Assembly (NCBI RefSeq): GCF_000014965.1 | Contig: NC_008554.1 | Span: 1,662,001-1,726,000, forward strand | Length of the DNA: 64,000 nt | Origin: Syntrophobacter fumaroxidans MPOB | GTDB taxonomy: Bacteria; Desulfobacterota; Syntrophobacteria; Syntrophobacterales; Syntrophobacteraceae | Reading direction: 5' to 3' | Shown here: positions 25,101 through 34,007 of the stretch, one piece after another | Numbering within the stretch: the stretch's first letter is position 1 | Layout: every line of letters begins with the position of its first letter | Made by a program: the position numbers and the translations under genes | The notes under the pieces: generated by a model | The model's input: only the letters and a program-made list of their open reading frames with translations | What the model was told of the DNA's origin: nothing | Databases searched by the model: none

Positions 25101-27168
25101 CGGAGACAGAGCCCCGATTTGAGGGGATTGAGACGGATTTCCTCGATCACGTCCGTTGAGCGGTCTATGGGACGGAGACAGAGCCCCGATTTGAGGGGAT
25201 TGAGACCATTTGTTTTCCGAAGGCGGTCTTCAATCCGCCTTCGGACGGAGACAGAGCCCCGATTTGAGGGGATTGAGACTTTCCGACGAGACCCAATTCT
25301 CCGGGTTAAACCGAACGACGGAGACAGAGCCCCGATTTGAGGGGATTGAGACATGCAGCATCAAATGATCTTGATAGTTGTGTGTACTCTGACGGAGACA
25401 GAGCCCCGATTTGAGGGGATTGAGACAAGATCGGGAACAATCCATCGGTCGACCGGCCTTGTTGACGGAGACAGAGCCCCGATTTGAGGGGATTGAGACA
25501 TACTGCTCCCGATCTGGTTAGCTGATCCTGGTCAGTGACGGAGACAGAGCCCCGATTTGAGGGGATTGAGACAGGATTTTTCCGAAGTTCGTGAGGCTCA
25601 CGGCCTCGTGAGACGGAGACAGAGCCCCGATTTGAGGGGATTGAGACCCCGGCTAACCCCTCGGAAGGACATGATCTGTGTGGCTGTCCTGACGGAGACA
25701 GAGCCCCGATTTGAGGGGATTGAGACACTCCTGCGGTTGCACATGGTCTATTGTCAACTGGACGGAGACAGAGCCCCGATTTGAGGGGATTGAGACAACC
25801 CCTCGTAGACGTACAAATCCACGAGGGCGCGAGGACGGAGACAGAGCCCCGATTTGAGGGGATTGAGACGTGCCCCAGATTCACCGTCGCAAACCAGTGC
25901 CGTCTGACGGAGACAGAGCCCCGATTTGAGGGGATTGAGACATGACGGATTCGTTTCTGACTGTGAAAGAACGCATATTTGACGGAGACAGAGCCCCGAT
26001 TTGAGGGGATTGAGACTCCAGGACGGATTCGTTTCTGACTGTGAAGGCTTGGACGGAGACAGAGCCCCGATTTGAGGGGATTGAGACTTGATTGATGTCA
26101 TCAAGATCACCATCATAATTAATAGACGGAGACAGAGCCCCGATTTGAGGGGATTGAGACAGAGAGTCGAGCCTCGTCAAGAACCGATCGGCATCGACGG
26201 AGACAGAGCCCCGATTTGAGGGGATTGAGACATAATTCCGGCCGCTCTCAGGGCGGCCATGACGTCCGACGGAGACAGAGCCCCGATTTGAGGGGATTGA
26301 GACTCCCAACGCTCGGCAGGGCTCGACTCGTTCGAGAGTGACGGAGACAGAGCCCCGATTTGAGGGGATTGAGACTTGGCCTGTTTGTGCCCCGATCCGG
26401 TGTAATAATCTGACGGAGACAGAGCCCCGATTTGAGGGGATTGAGACTCCATGGCATCCCGAACGCGTTCTTTATCCCAATAAGACGGAGACAGAGCCCC
26501 GATTTGAGGGGATTGAGACTGATCCGAAAAGAGAACGGGTCCAAAGTCTTAAAGACGGAGACAGAGCCCCGATTTGAGGGGATTGAGACTGCTTCGTCAT
26601 GCTCGACCTCCTTCGGGGTGTTCAGGACGGAGACAGAGCCCCGATTTGAGGGGATTGAGACTGCTTCGTCATGCTCGACCTCCTTCGGGGTGTTCAGGAC
26701 GGAGACAGAGCCCCGATTTGAGGGGATTGAGACTTTGATTTTTTCCTGATCTACTTTAAAGGCATTGGCGACGGAGACAGAGCCCCGATTTGAGGGGATT
26801 GAGACTTCTGCAATTGAGATTTGGCAACACCTTTAATCTTGTGACGGAGACAGAGCCCCGATTTGAGGGGATTGAGACGCGCGAATAGCCTTGTCCCAAT
26901 CGAACTGGTTCTTGTGACGGAGACAGAGCCCCGATTTGAGGGGATTGAGACGCGCGAATAGCCTTGTCCCAATCGAACTGGTTCTTGCGACGGAGACAGA
27001 GCCCCGATTTGAGGGGATTGAGACGCGGCGTAGGCCCGCTCGAAGTTGGCAATCGCTTTGACGGAGACAGAGCCCCGATTTGAGGGGATTGAGACTTCCC
27101 GGTAATCCGATGGGGCTGGCGCAGGATCACGGGACGGAGACAGAGTCCCGATTTGAGAGGACCGTAAG
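22126..27168 (+). CRISPR. CRISPR array: 70 repeats of 36 bp, 69 spacers
   Basis: I counted 70 repeats by hand, starting at 22126, 22197, 22268 and so on to 27133. The unit is 36 bp, begins GACGGAGACAGAGCC and ends TTGAGGGGATTGAGAC. All copies are identical as far as I could see except the last (27133-27168), which has changes in the middle (AGAGTCCCG) and a divergent 3' end. Spacers are mostly 34-39 bp; the longest I saw are 41 bp (24186-24226) and 43 bp (25648-25690). The mean period is about 72.6 bp. Adjacent type III-A effector, cas6, cas1 and cas2 genes make this the working array of that system. Some spacers are duplicated or overlap each other (see findings). Confidence 0.98.
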
Positions 27169-27481
27169 CAAGCCCTTTCGGCTCGTTGTCAGCTTCACGG
27201 GAATGTAGAGTAAATGTTTCCGGGTTCGGGGTTCAGCCGAAACACCGCGCGGGCCTTGCTTGGAAACACCCGGCAACGAACCCGGGCTCATGGGCGTGAA
27301 CGAATGTGGTGGGATTCAAAAAATGAGCCCTCCCCCGGAAAGTCTTGTGCTTCCCGGGGAGGGCCCGCTATCAGGTCGGGGTTTGTCGTTTCAACTTACC
27401 TGTGGCCGCGTTATCGCTAACACCCGCGTTATCACCCGCAGCCGTACTGTCGTTCAGAGCCGCGTTATCGCTCGCATGCCG
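27169..27481. other. Gap after the CRISPR array
   Basis: About 310 bases with no recognisable gene. Near the right edge, 27425-27476 has three loosely repeated phrases of the form GCGTTATC(A/G)C(C/T)CGC. Nothing here resembles a further repeat or a leader. Confidence 0.4.
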
Positions 27482-29836
27482 TCAAGGTTTCTCATCAGCC
27501 TTTTTCTTGCCGGCTGGGCCCTGCTGCTGCCCATGCTGGGGCTGCTGCCCCTGCTGAGGCCTTGGCTGCTGAACGCCCTGCTGCTGTCTTGGCTGCTGAG
27601 CCCCGGGCCTCTGTTCCTGCATTTGGGGCCTGCGTTGTTCCTGAACCTGGGGCCGTCGCTGTTCCTGCATTTGCGGCCTGCGTTGTTCCTGCACCTGGGG
27701 CCGTCTCTGTTCCTGAACTTCCGGCCTGCGCTGCGGCTGCTGCTCCTGAGGCTTGATCGTCCTCCGATCGTCCTGCGCCGGCGGCCGCCGCTGTTCCTGT
27801 ACCTGAGGCCTTCTTTGCTCCTGCACCTCCGGGCGTCGCTGTTCCTGCATTTGCGGCCTTCTTTGCTCCTGCACGCCGGGCCGTTTTTGTTCCTGCATGT
27901 CCGGCCTGCGCTGCGGCTGCTGCTCCTGAGGCTTGATCGTCCTCCGGTCATCCTGTGCCGGCGGGCGTCGCTGATCCTGGAGCTGCGGCCGCTGTCCCGG
28001 GCCCTGCTGCGAAGGCTCGTCCCGCTTTATTCTCTGCTCGGGCTGCCGGGGACCCCTCGGTTCCGAAACCTCTCGTCCCGTACCCGGTCTGCCGGGCTGA
28101 ACCTGCTCGCCGGGCCTGGCCGGTTGAAGCTGCCCGCCGGGTTTCGTCACTTCCCGTCTGCCTGCCGGCCCTCCGTCACCGGGCCTGGCCGGCTGGACCT
28201 GGCCGGGTACCGTTCGCGGACCCGCCGTGGGAGCATCCGATCCCCGACCCCTGACTTCCGCGGCCGGCCGGACCCTCTGCTTGATTTCCCTTTGTTGGAA
28301 CCGCACCTCGGAAGCCGGTTTGTTCACTTCGCCGGCCGAAACCACCTTGTTGGTGATCCTTGGCCGTTCCACCACGGCTTTCTGCACCGGAGCGGCCTTC
28401 CTTGCGTTCGCGGCGTTCTGCCGGATGAGGGCGGCGTTCATCCGCGGCGATTCCTGCTTCGCCAGCCGCTCGTTTTGCACGATCCGGTTCACCACCGTCT
28501 GGTGAGGCTTCCTCACCACGTTGACGTTGCTGAAGTTGTAGCGCCTGCGGTCGGTATTGTAGTTGTTGACGACCGTGTTGTTCACCACCGGAGCTCCCCG
28601 GAAGTTGTTGATGATGGTGGTATGGTTGATGTTCGTCACCCTCACGTTCCGGTAGTTCCTCACGCCGTAGAAATTATTGTGGTTCACCACCACGGCGCGG
28701 TTGTACCACCTGTAGCTTCCGATGTTGATGCGGACAGCGGCCACGTTGGTCACCACGACCGCCCGCGGTCCCCAGCGCCGATGACAATAGTACGGCTCCA
28801 TAGGGGCCAGCGGAATCCAGCCGACCTGCGCCCCGGTGCCGATCCACGCCACGCGTCCGGGATACCACCCGAATCCGACCACGCCCGGCGTCACGCGGAC
28901 TCTCACCACAGGAGGCGCCCAGAACCACGCATTGCCCACCATCACCCAGTTGCCGTAGTGATGGGTGACGTATCCGAACGGCTCTTCAGGAACCCAGGTG
29001 TTGTCCTCGTTCCACACCGTCCAGCGCCCGGCCGTGAAAGGAGCCCAGTCCCGCTCGACGCGCACGGGCCTCCAGAGCCTCTGGCGCCGGCCTTCGTACT
29101 CGACTTCCTCCCAACGCCCGCTCTCGTCCAGGGCGTACGCATCGTCCTGAATGGCGGGCGGCAGGTACTTGACGGAATCGCCGCGCACCGTCATCCGCTT
29201 CGACCACAGGGCGTCGCGGTTCGCGTTCCAGTCGTCCCAGTCGGCATCCACATTGCCTTCGCCCGATGCCACTTCCCGCTCGTCCGCAACGATGGAGGAC
29301 GCGCCGGGAAGGACCTCGTACTTGGTCCCCGTCGCGTTGTGAACGAAGTCCACGTCACCCTTGATCGCAATCACCTCGGCGGATTGATCCCCCACGTAGA
29401 GGTCGAATACCGCTCCGGGTTGCGCCATCACGTAGCCGAAAGGAGTCGTCGCCTGGATCACGGCCTCGGAGCTCTTGTCATAGAAGCGCGTGACGCCGGA
29501 AGCGACGTCGATGACCGTCGCGTCGGGCTTGAGCGTGATCAGCTGGATCTGCGTGTCCCCGCTGATCCTCGCCCAGCTGTTGTTGGGCATGATGAACTCC
29601 GCCTTGCCGTCCTGATCCGAATACAGGGCGTCGTCCAGCCCGAACGGCGCATCCTGCACCGTGGCCACCCAGTCCTTCTCGTCCGGAACATATCGCAGCA
29701 ACTGGCCTTCCACGTGGGATATCCTCCCCACCAGCACGGCCTCGTCGTCCTCGGAAGCCTGAGGCTGGGCGTGGACGGCAGGCGCCGCCGCAACAAGAAA
29801 AACCAGGATCAATCCTAACCACTTCAGTTTGTTCAT
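27482..29836 (-). CDS. Secreted FecR-domain (DUF6600-like) protein with Gln/Arg/Pro-rich repeats
   Basis: 784 residues. Residues 1-24 are a signal peptide (MNKLKWLGLILVFLVAAAPAVHA). Residues ~35-190 resemble a FecR-type beta domain (VGRISHVEGQLLRY, WARISGDTQIQLI). Residues ~240-400 are a Trp/Tyr/Pro-rich region (WVPEEPFGYVTHHYGNWVMV) of the kind in DUF6600 proteins, followed by an Asn/Val-rich stretch. The C-terminal ~230 residues are low complexity: Pro/Gly/Gln followed by many QEQRRP units, including two copies of a block around PPAQDDRRTIKPQEQQPQRRP. It should be exported to the periplasm or surface. CAAGGAGAGGGTAC precedes the ATG. No catalytic role can be stated. Confidence 0.75.
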   Translation of the reverse strand: MNKLKWLGLILVFLVAAAPAVHAQPQASEDDEAVLVGRISHVEGQLLRYVPDEKDWVATVQDAPFGLDDALYSDQDGKAEFIMPNNSWARISGDTQIQLITLKPDATVIDVASGVTRFYDKSSEAVIQATTPFGYVMAQPGAVFDLYVGDQSAEVIAIKGDVDFVHNATGTKYEVLPGASSIVADEREVASGEGNVDADWDDWNANRDALWSKRMTVRGDSVKYLPPAIQDDAYALDESGRWEEVEYEGRRQRLWRPVRVERDWAPFTAGRWTVWNEDNTWVPEEPFGYVTHHYGNWVMVGNAWFWAPPVVRVRVTPGVVGFGWYPGRVAWIGTGAQVGWIPLAPMEPYYCHRRWGPRAVVVTNVAAVRINIGSYRWYNRAVVVNHNNFYGVRNYRNVRVTNINHTTIINNFRGAPVVNNTVVNNYNTDRRRYNFSNVNVVRKPHQTVVNRIVQNERLAKQESPRMNAALIRQNAANARKAAPVQKAVVERPRITNKVVSAGEVNKPASEVRFQQREIKQRVRPAAEVRGRGSDAPTAGPRTVPGQVQPARPGDGGPAGRREVTKPGGQLQPARPGEQVQPGRPGTGREVSEPRGPRQPEQRIKRDEPSQQGPGQRPQLQDQRRPPAQDDRRTIKPQEQQPQRRPDMQEQKRPGVQEQRRPQMQEQRRPEVQEQRRPQVQEQRRPPAQDDRRTIKPQEQQPQRRPEVQEQRRPQVQEQRRPQMQEQRRPQVQEQRRPQMQEQRPGAQQPRQQQGVQQPRPQQGQQPQHGQQQGPAGKKKADEKP

Positions 29837-30205
29837 GTACCCTCTCCTTGTATGTCCAATGACATCCAGTTACACGGAATTCCTCTCCGCATCGAAAAAG
29901 GAGCCGCTCATCCAAGGGATCATCCCGGCGAACGCCCGTTCGTCCGCGACTTCCTTCCATCCCCTTGTGAAACGGACTTCGCTCCTCCACCGGAGGCTCC
30001 GGTTTCATCGCAGCGATACATCCTCTTTCGGGTGAACTCATGAAAGCAATAAGCGTTCCATCTTGCCCTGCCCCGATTCTCAAAGATCATCCCGCGGGCG
30101 CAAAGCCCTGAAAAACCGCTCCGGTTTCCGGGATTTCGAGCGCCGATCCAGCCGACACGCCGCACTCCGCCCCGAACCGGCGCAAACACCGCATAATACG
30201 AAGTT
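29837..30205. other. Gap upstream of the FecR-like gene
   Basis: About 370 bases with no recognisable gene. It should hold the promoter of the minus-strand FecR-like gene. At 30181-30194 lies CGCAAACACCGCAT, which is repeated at 30488-30501 on the far side of the adjacent composite repeat element. Confidence 0.4.
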
Positions 30206-30492
30206 ACCTAGAAGATAGATTCCCGGGTGAGTCTGTTTTCATGCTTCGCGGGTGTCGCAGGGGGCATGGATAATTGCGTTCAAGATGGATCTTTCAAGCA
30301 CAAAAGAGCGGGGGAATGATTCCCCCGCACCCCCCAAGTTTCGGCCACACGCGCAAGCGCGTGAGGCCGAGTGCTCGGCGCTGTCGGCGACTGGCCGAAG
30401 GCCGCCGCCGCAGCGACACACGGAGCCGCGAAGCGGCGTGGGGGTGTGGGGGATACGTCCCCCACGCTTTTAGAGTATCATTTTGAACGCAA
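30206..30492 (+). repeat. Composite MITE-like element, copy A
   Basis: A ~70-bp unit (ACCTAGAAGATAGATTCCCG ... CATGGATAATT) is followed by a 219-bp segment with terminal inverted repeats TTGCGTTCAA (30274) and TTGAACGCAA (30483-30492). The inside holds strong hairpins such as GCGGGGGAATGATTCCCCCGC, written here as GCGGGGG / CCCCCGC around AATGATT. A 14-bp direct repeat CGCAAACACCGCAT lies on both sides (30181 and 30488). No open frame of a transposase is present, so it is non-autonomous. The interior is nearly identical to copy B at 32.5 kb. Confidence 0.8.
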
Positions 30493-30761
30493 ACACCGCA
30501 TGAGCCCGCCGGGATCGCTCCCCGGCCCGGCTCTCGGACGCCGGGCCGGGCGCGTCGAGGCCCCGCGTCATCGCCGACCGCCGCGAATCCCGATTACAAA
30601 ATCTGCACTCGGTTACATTTGTTGCACAAGGTCCAGCCGTTCATCACTCATCTTTTTGGATGACCATGCGACCGCGAACCCGGAAAATAACGAAATAGCG
30701 TCATTTTAATGAAAACGTACGGCGAACGGATCCCCGCGTCCCCCAAACCCGCCGGGCATCG

Positions 30762-32333
30762 TTACAGGCTGAAGCTCTGCTCGGTTCCGGCATACCGTTT
30801 TCTGAGCAGGGGTTTCTCTATTTTTCCGGTCGGGTTGCGGGGCACCGCCGCAAAGATGATCCTGCGCGGCCGCTTGTACCGGGGCAGCCCCTCGCAAAAG
30901 TCCATGACCTCCCGCTCGGTGAGCTCCTGCCCCGTCTTCACCTGGACCACCGCCGTGGCCAACTCCCCCAGGCGCGCGCTGGGAAGGCCGATGACCGCAA
31001 CATCCCGGATCTTGGGGTGCGCCTGCAAAAAATCCTCGATTTCCACCGGGTAGATGTTTTCTCCACCGGTTATGATGACGTCCTTCTTCCTGTCCACCAG
31101 CCAGATGAACCCGTCCTCGTCCTGGCGGGCCATGTCGCCCGTGAACAGCCACCCGTCGTCGAGCACCTCCCGGGTGGCTTCGGGATTGCGGTAGTATTCC
31201 TTCATGACCCCCGGCCCCTTGACCGCCAGCTCGCCGATTTCACCCTTTGCCACCGGTTCGCGCCCGGAGCTCACGATCTTGATTTCCCAATCAAAGCCTG
31301 GAACGCCGATGGCCCCGACCTTGTGCATGTTCTCCACCCCCAGGTGCACGCACCCCGGTCCCGTGCATTCCGTCAGGCCGTAGTTGGTGTCGTACTGGTG
31401 GTGGGGAAACACTTTTTTCCACTGCTTGACCAGGCTCGGCGGGACGGGCTGGGCGCCGATATGCATCAGGCGCCATTGCCGCAGATTGTAGTGACTGAGC
31501 TTGACGTCCCGGTTCTCCACGGCGAACAGGATGTCCAGCGCCCACGGCACCAGGAGCCACACGATGGTCACTTTTTCCTCGGACACCGCCTCCAGGATCC
31601 ACCGGGGTTCCGTGCCCCTGAGCACGACGGCCCTGGCGCCGACGATGAGGTTTCCGAACCAGTGCATCTTGGCGCCCGTATGATAGAGGGGAGGAATGCA
31701 CAGGAAGTTGTCCGCATGCGTCTGATGGTGGTGGCTGTTTTCGGCGTAACAGGCGAATTCCAGGTTTCGATGCGTGAGAAGGGTCGCCTTGGGACTGCCG
31801 GTGGTGCCCGAGGTGAAGTAGAGGGCCGCGTCGTCCAGGGTATTGAGGTCGACCCGGGGATCGAGCGCGGAGCCGGACGCGAGGAAAGCGCCGTAGTCTT
31901 CGGCGTAGTCCGGCCGGACCTCGTCGGGTCCCACGAACACGTAGCTCTTCACGGTGTCGAGTCTTTCCCTGACGGCGTTCACGCGGTCCACGAACTCGGG
32001 ACCGAAGAAGAAGGTCCCGGCCTCGGTCACCTGGACGCAGCGTTCGATGGCGGCCGCGTCGAATCTGAAGTTGAGAGGCACCGCCAAGGCGCCCGTGCGC
32101 AATATCCCGAAGTAGATGGGCAGCCATTCCAGGCAATTCATCAGCAGGTGCACGACCCGGTCGCCCTTACCCACCCCTCTTTGGAGCAGCGCGGTGGCGA
32201 CGCGGTTGGCCTGCTCGTCGAACGTCCTCCAGGAGATCTCCCTGCGCGATTTTTGGGCGGGATCCCGTTCCACAAGGGCGACCTCGTCGGGGTACAGCCG
32301 GGCGTTCCTGGCCAGCATCTCAGTGATCAGCAT
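30762..32333 (-). CDS. Acyl-CoA synthetase (AMP-forming, class I adenylate-forming enzyme)
   Basis: 523 residues from the ATG at 32333 (MLITEMLARNARLYPDE). ALYFTSGTTGSPKATLLTHR is the P-loop-like AMP-binding motif. YGLTECTGPG is the A5 motif, DDGWLFTGDMARQDEDGFIW the A7 motif, DRKKDVIITGGENIYPVEIE the A8 hinge, and NPTGKIEKPLLRK carries the catalytic A10 Lys. It activates a carboxylic acid to acyl-AMP and then acyl-CoA; fatty or aromatic acids are likely but the exact substrate is unknown. Flanked by two copies of the composite repeat, it has no close operon partner. Confidence 0.9.
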   Translation of the reverse strand: MLITEMLARNARLYPDEVALVERDPAQKSRREISWRTFDEQANRVATALLQRGVGKGDRVVHLLMNCLEWLPIYFGILRTGALAVPLNFRFDAAAIERCVQVTEAGTFFFGPEFVDRVNAVRERLDTVKSYVFVGPDEVRPDYAEDYGAFLASGSALDPRVDLNTLDDAALYFTSGTTGSPKATLLTHRNLEFACYAENSHHHQTHADNFLCIPPLYHTGAKMHWFGNLIVGARAVVLRGTEPRWILEAVSEEKVTIVWLLVPWALDILFAVENRDVKLSHYNLRQWRLMHIGAQPVPPSLVKQWKKVFPHHQYDTNYGLTECTGPGCVHLGVENMHKVGAIGVPGFDWEIKIVSSGREPVAKGEIGELAVKGPGVMKEYYRNPEATREVLDDGWLFTGDMARQDEDGFIWLVDRKKDVIITGGENIYPVEIEDFLQAHPKIRDVAVIGLPSARLGELATAVVQVKTGQELTEREVMDFCEGLPRYKRPRRIIFAAVPRNPTGKIEKPLLRKRYAGTEQSFSL

Positions 32334-32525
32334 GATTTTCTCCCTGTGATTCCCGATTCCTTCACGGCGGCAATCGATGAATGCACCCCGTCGGCCTCCT
32401 TGAGGCCAACCCGGCGCCGGCCCCAGCCGGACGCCCGACACCCTGGACGTTCCGAGCCTCGCGCTTCATTCGCGACGGCGGCATCCCCAGCGCTCCCGCC
32501 CGGCCCGCCGCTGCCTCATACGAAG

Positions 32526-32884
32526 TTGCGAGCAAGATGGATCTTTCAAGCACAAAAGAGCGGGGGAATGATTCCCCCGCACCCCCCAAGTTTCGGCCAC
32601 ACGCGCAAGCGCGTGAGGCCGAGTGCTCGGCGCTGTCGGCGACTGGCCGAAGGCCGCCGCCGCAGCGCCACACGGAGCCGCGAAGCGGCGTGGGGGTGGG
32701 GGGGATACGTCCCCCACGCTTTTAAAGTATCATTTTGAACGCAATTATCCATGCCCCCTGCGACACCCGCGAAGCATGAAAACAGACTCACCCGGGAGTC
32801 TATTTTCTAGGTAATTATCCATGCCCCCTGCGACACCCGCGAAGCATGAAAACAGACTCACCCGGGAATCTATTTTCTAGGTAA
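32526..32884 (-). repeat. Composite MITE-like element, copy B (inverted, two 70-bp units)
   Basis: The same 219-bp MITE as copy A, here at 32526-32744 with right terminal repeat TTGAACGCAA at 32735. It is followed by two tandem copies of the 70-bp unit in reverse orientation (each ending TATTTTCTAGGTAA, starting at 32743 and 32813). The whole block ends 8 bases before the hemW stop. Order and relative orientation match copies A, C and D, so MITE and 70-bp units behave as one element. Confidence 0.8.
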
Positions 32885-32891
32885 ATCCGTA

Positions 32892-34007
32892 TCAGAACAA
32901 CAGGGCAAGCCCGTCGGCAACCAGGAACCCCTTCCTGGTCGGCACGACGGAACCGCCCCTGATCTCGATCAATCCCGAATCGCTCAAACGGGTCAGAACC
33001 CCGCTGTAGTCCGCGCACGAAGCAAACGTTTCCAGGGGAACGCCGTCGCTGGTCCTCAAGCCGAGGGAGAGCCGCTCCAGTTGAACCTGCTCCGGGGTCA
33101 GGATCTCGCGACCGGCGACGGGCGATTGCCCGGACATCAGCCTGCGCGCATAGTCCGAGACCGACCTCACGTTCCACCACCTTGAATCATTGTCGAAGGA
33201 ATGCGCCGACGGCCCCAGCCCGAGGCAGGGGACGCGGCGCCAGTACTTTCGGTTGTGCCGCGAGACGAATTCCGGCGCTCGGGCGAAATTCGAGATTTCG
33301 TAGTGCAGGTAGCCGCGCTTTTCCAGGAATCGCGAAGTCCGCAGAAAGAACGCTCTTTCCACGTCTTCGCCGAGGGGGCGCATTGTGCCTTTCTTCAGCT
33401 TTTTCCCGAAAAGGGTTCCTTCCTCGTAGGTCATCTGGTAGCAGGACAAATGTTCGGGGCCGAACCCGAGCGCCCGGTCGAGGGTCTTCAGCCATCCCGG
33501 CACGGTTTGCCCCGGGAGACCATAGATGAGGTCGATGCCGACGTTCTCGAAACCGGCGGACCGGATGATAGCCAGGGCTTCTTCCGCCTGCAGGGCGGTG
33601 TGCCTTCGTTTCAGGAGGCGGAGCTCTCCTTCGTCGAGGGACTGCACTCCGAGGCTGATCCGGTTCACTCCGAGGTCGAGAACCTCCCGGAGCCTGCCGG
33701 GAGTGATATCGTCCGGGTTGGCTTCGAGGGTGATTTCCGTGTCGTCGGAAAAGGAAAAAGCACGACGAAGATGGTCGATGAGCGCTCCCAGGCGGGCCGC
33801 ATCGACGAGCGAGGGGGTCCCGCCGCCGAGATAGAGGGAATCGAAGAGCGCGAACCGTCCCCGGTATCCGTCGATTTCCTTTACAACGGCTTCCAGCCAG
33901 AGCGGCAGGAGCTCCAGGGACGTCGTGGAATAGAAATCACAATAGGGGCATTTGGACCGGCAAAAGGGAATGTGAACGTACAGGCCGGCTGCTTCGACAC
34001 TACTCAT
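32892..34007 (-). CDS. hemW: Radical SAM heme chaperone HemW
   Basis: 371 residues. GLYVHIPFCRSKCPYCDFYS has the CxxxCxxC motif that binds the 4Fe-4S cluster for S-adenosylmethionine cleavage. The next residue after the CPYC is Asp-Phe, as in the HemW group. LYLGGGTPSLV is the SAM-binding GGE-like loop. The C-terminal HemN_C domain is present (LERLSLGLRTSDGV). HemW-type proteins are close relatives of coproporphyrinogen III dehydrogenase HemN but act as heme-trafficking chaperones. It overlaps the lepA 3' end by 8 bases, a pairing seen in many bacteria. Confidence 0.9.
   Translation of the reverse strand: MSSVEAAGLYVHIPFCRSKCPYCDFYSTTSLELLPLWLEAVVKEIDGYRGRFALFDSLYLGGGTPSLVDAARLGALIDHLRRAFSFSDDTEITLEANPDDITPGRLREVLDLGVNRISLGVQSLDEGELRLLKRRHTALQAEEALAIIRSAGFENVGIDLIYGLPGQTVPGWLKTLDRALGFGPEHLSCYQMTYEEGTLFGKKLKKGTMRPLGEDVERAFFLRTSRFLEKRGYLHYEISNFARAPEFVSRHNRKYWRRVPCLGLGPSAHSFDNDSRWWNVRSVSDYARRLMSGQSPVAGREILTPEQVQLERLSLGLRTSDGVPLETFASCADYSGVLTRLSDSGLIEIRGGSVVPTRKGFLVADGLALLF

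Noticed and set aside
22384-27130. Many long open frames within the array (proteins with repeated SQSPQIGALSPS, NPLKSGLCLR or RRQSPDLRGLR units)
   Set aside because: They are translations of the CRISPR repeat in different frames; none has a ribosome-binding site.
27260-29818. Long plus-strand frame opposite the FecR-like gene
   Set aside because: It is the antisense shadow of the Pro/Gln/Arg-rich gene in GC-rich DNA; the minus-strand gene has a signal peptide and a ribosome-binding site.
30196-30208. loxP-arm-like ATACGAAGTTA next to copy A of the repeat element
   Set aside because: A single arm without spacer and second arm, and no recombinase gene; likely part of the repeat element's own end.
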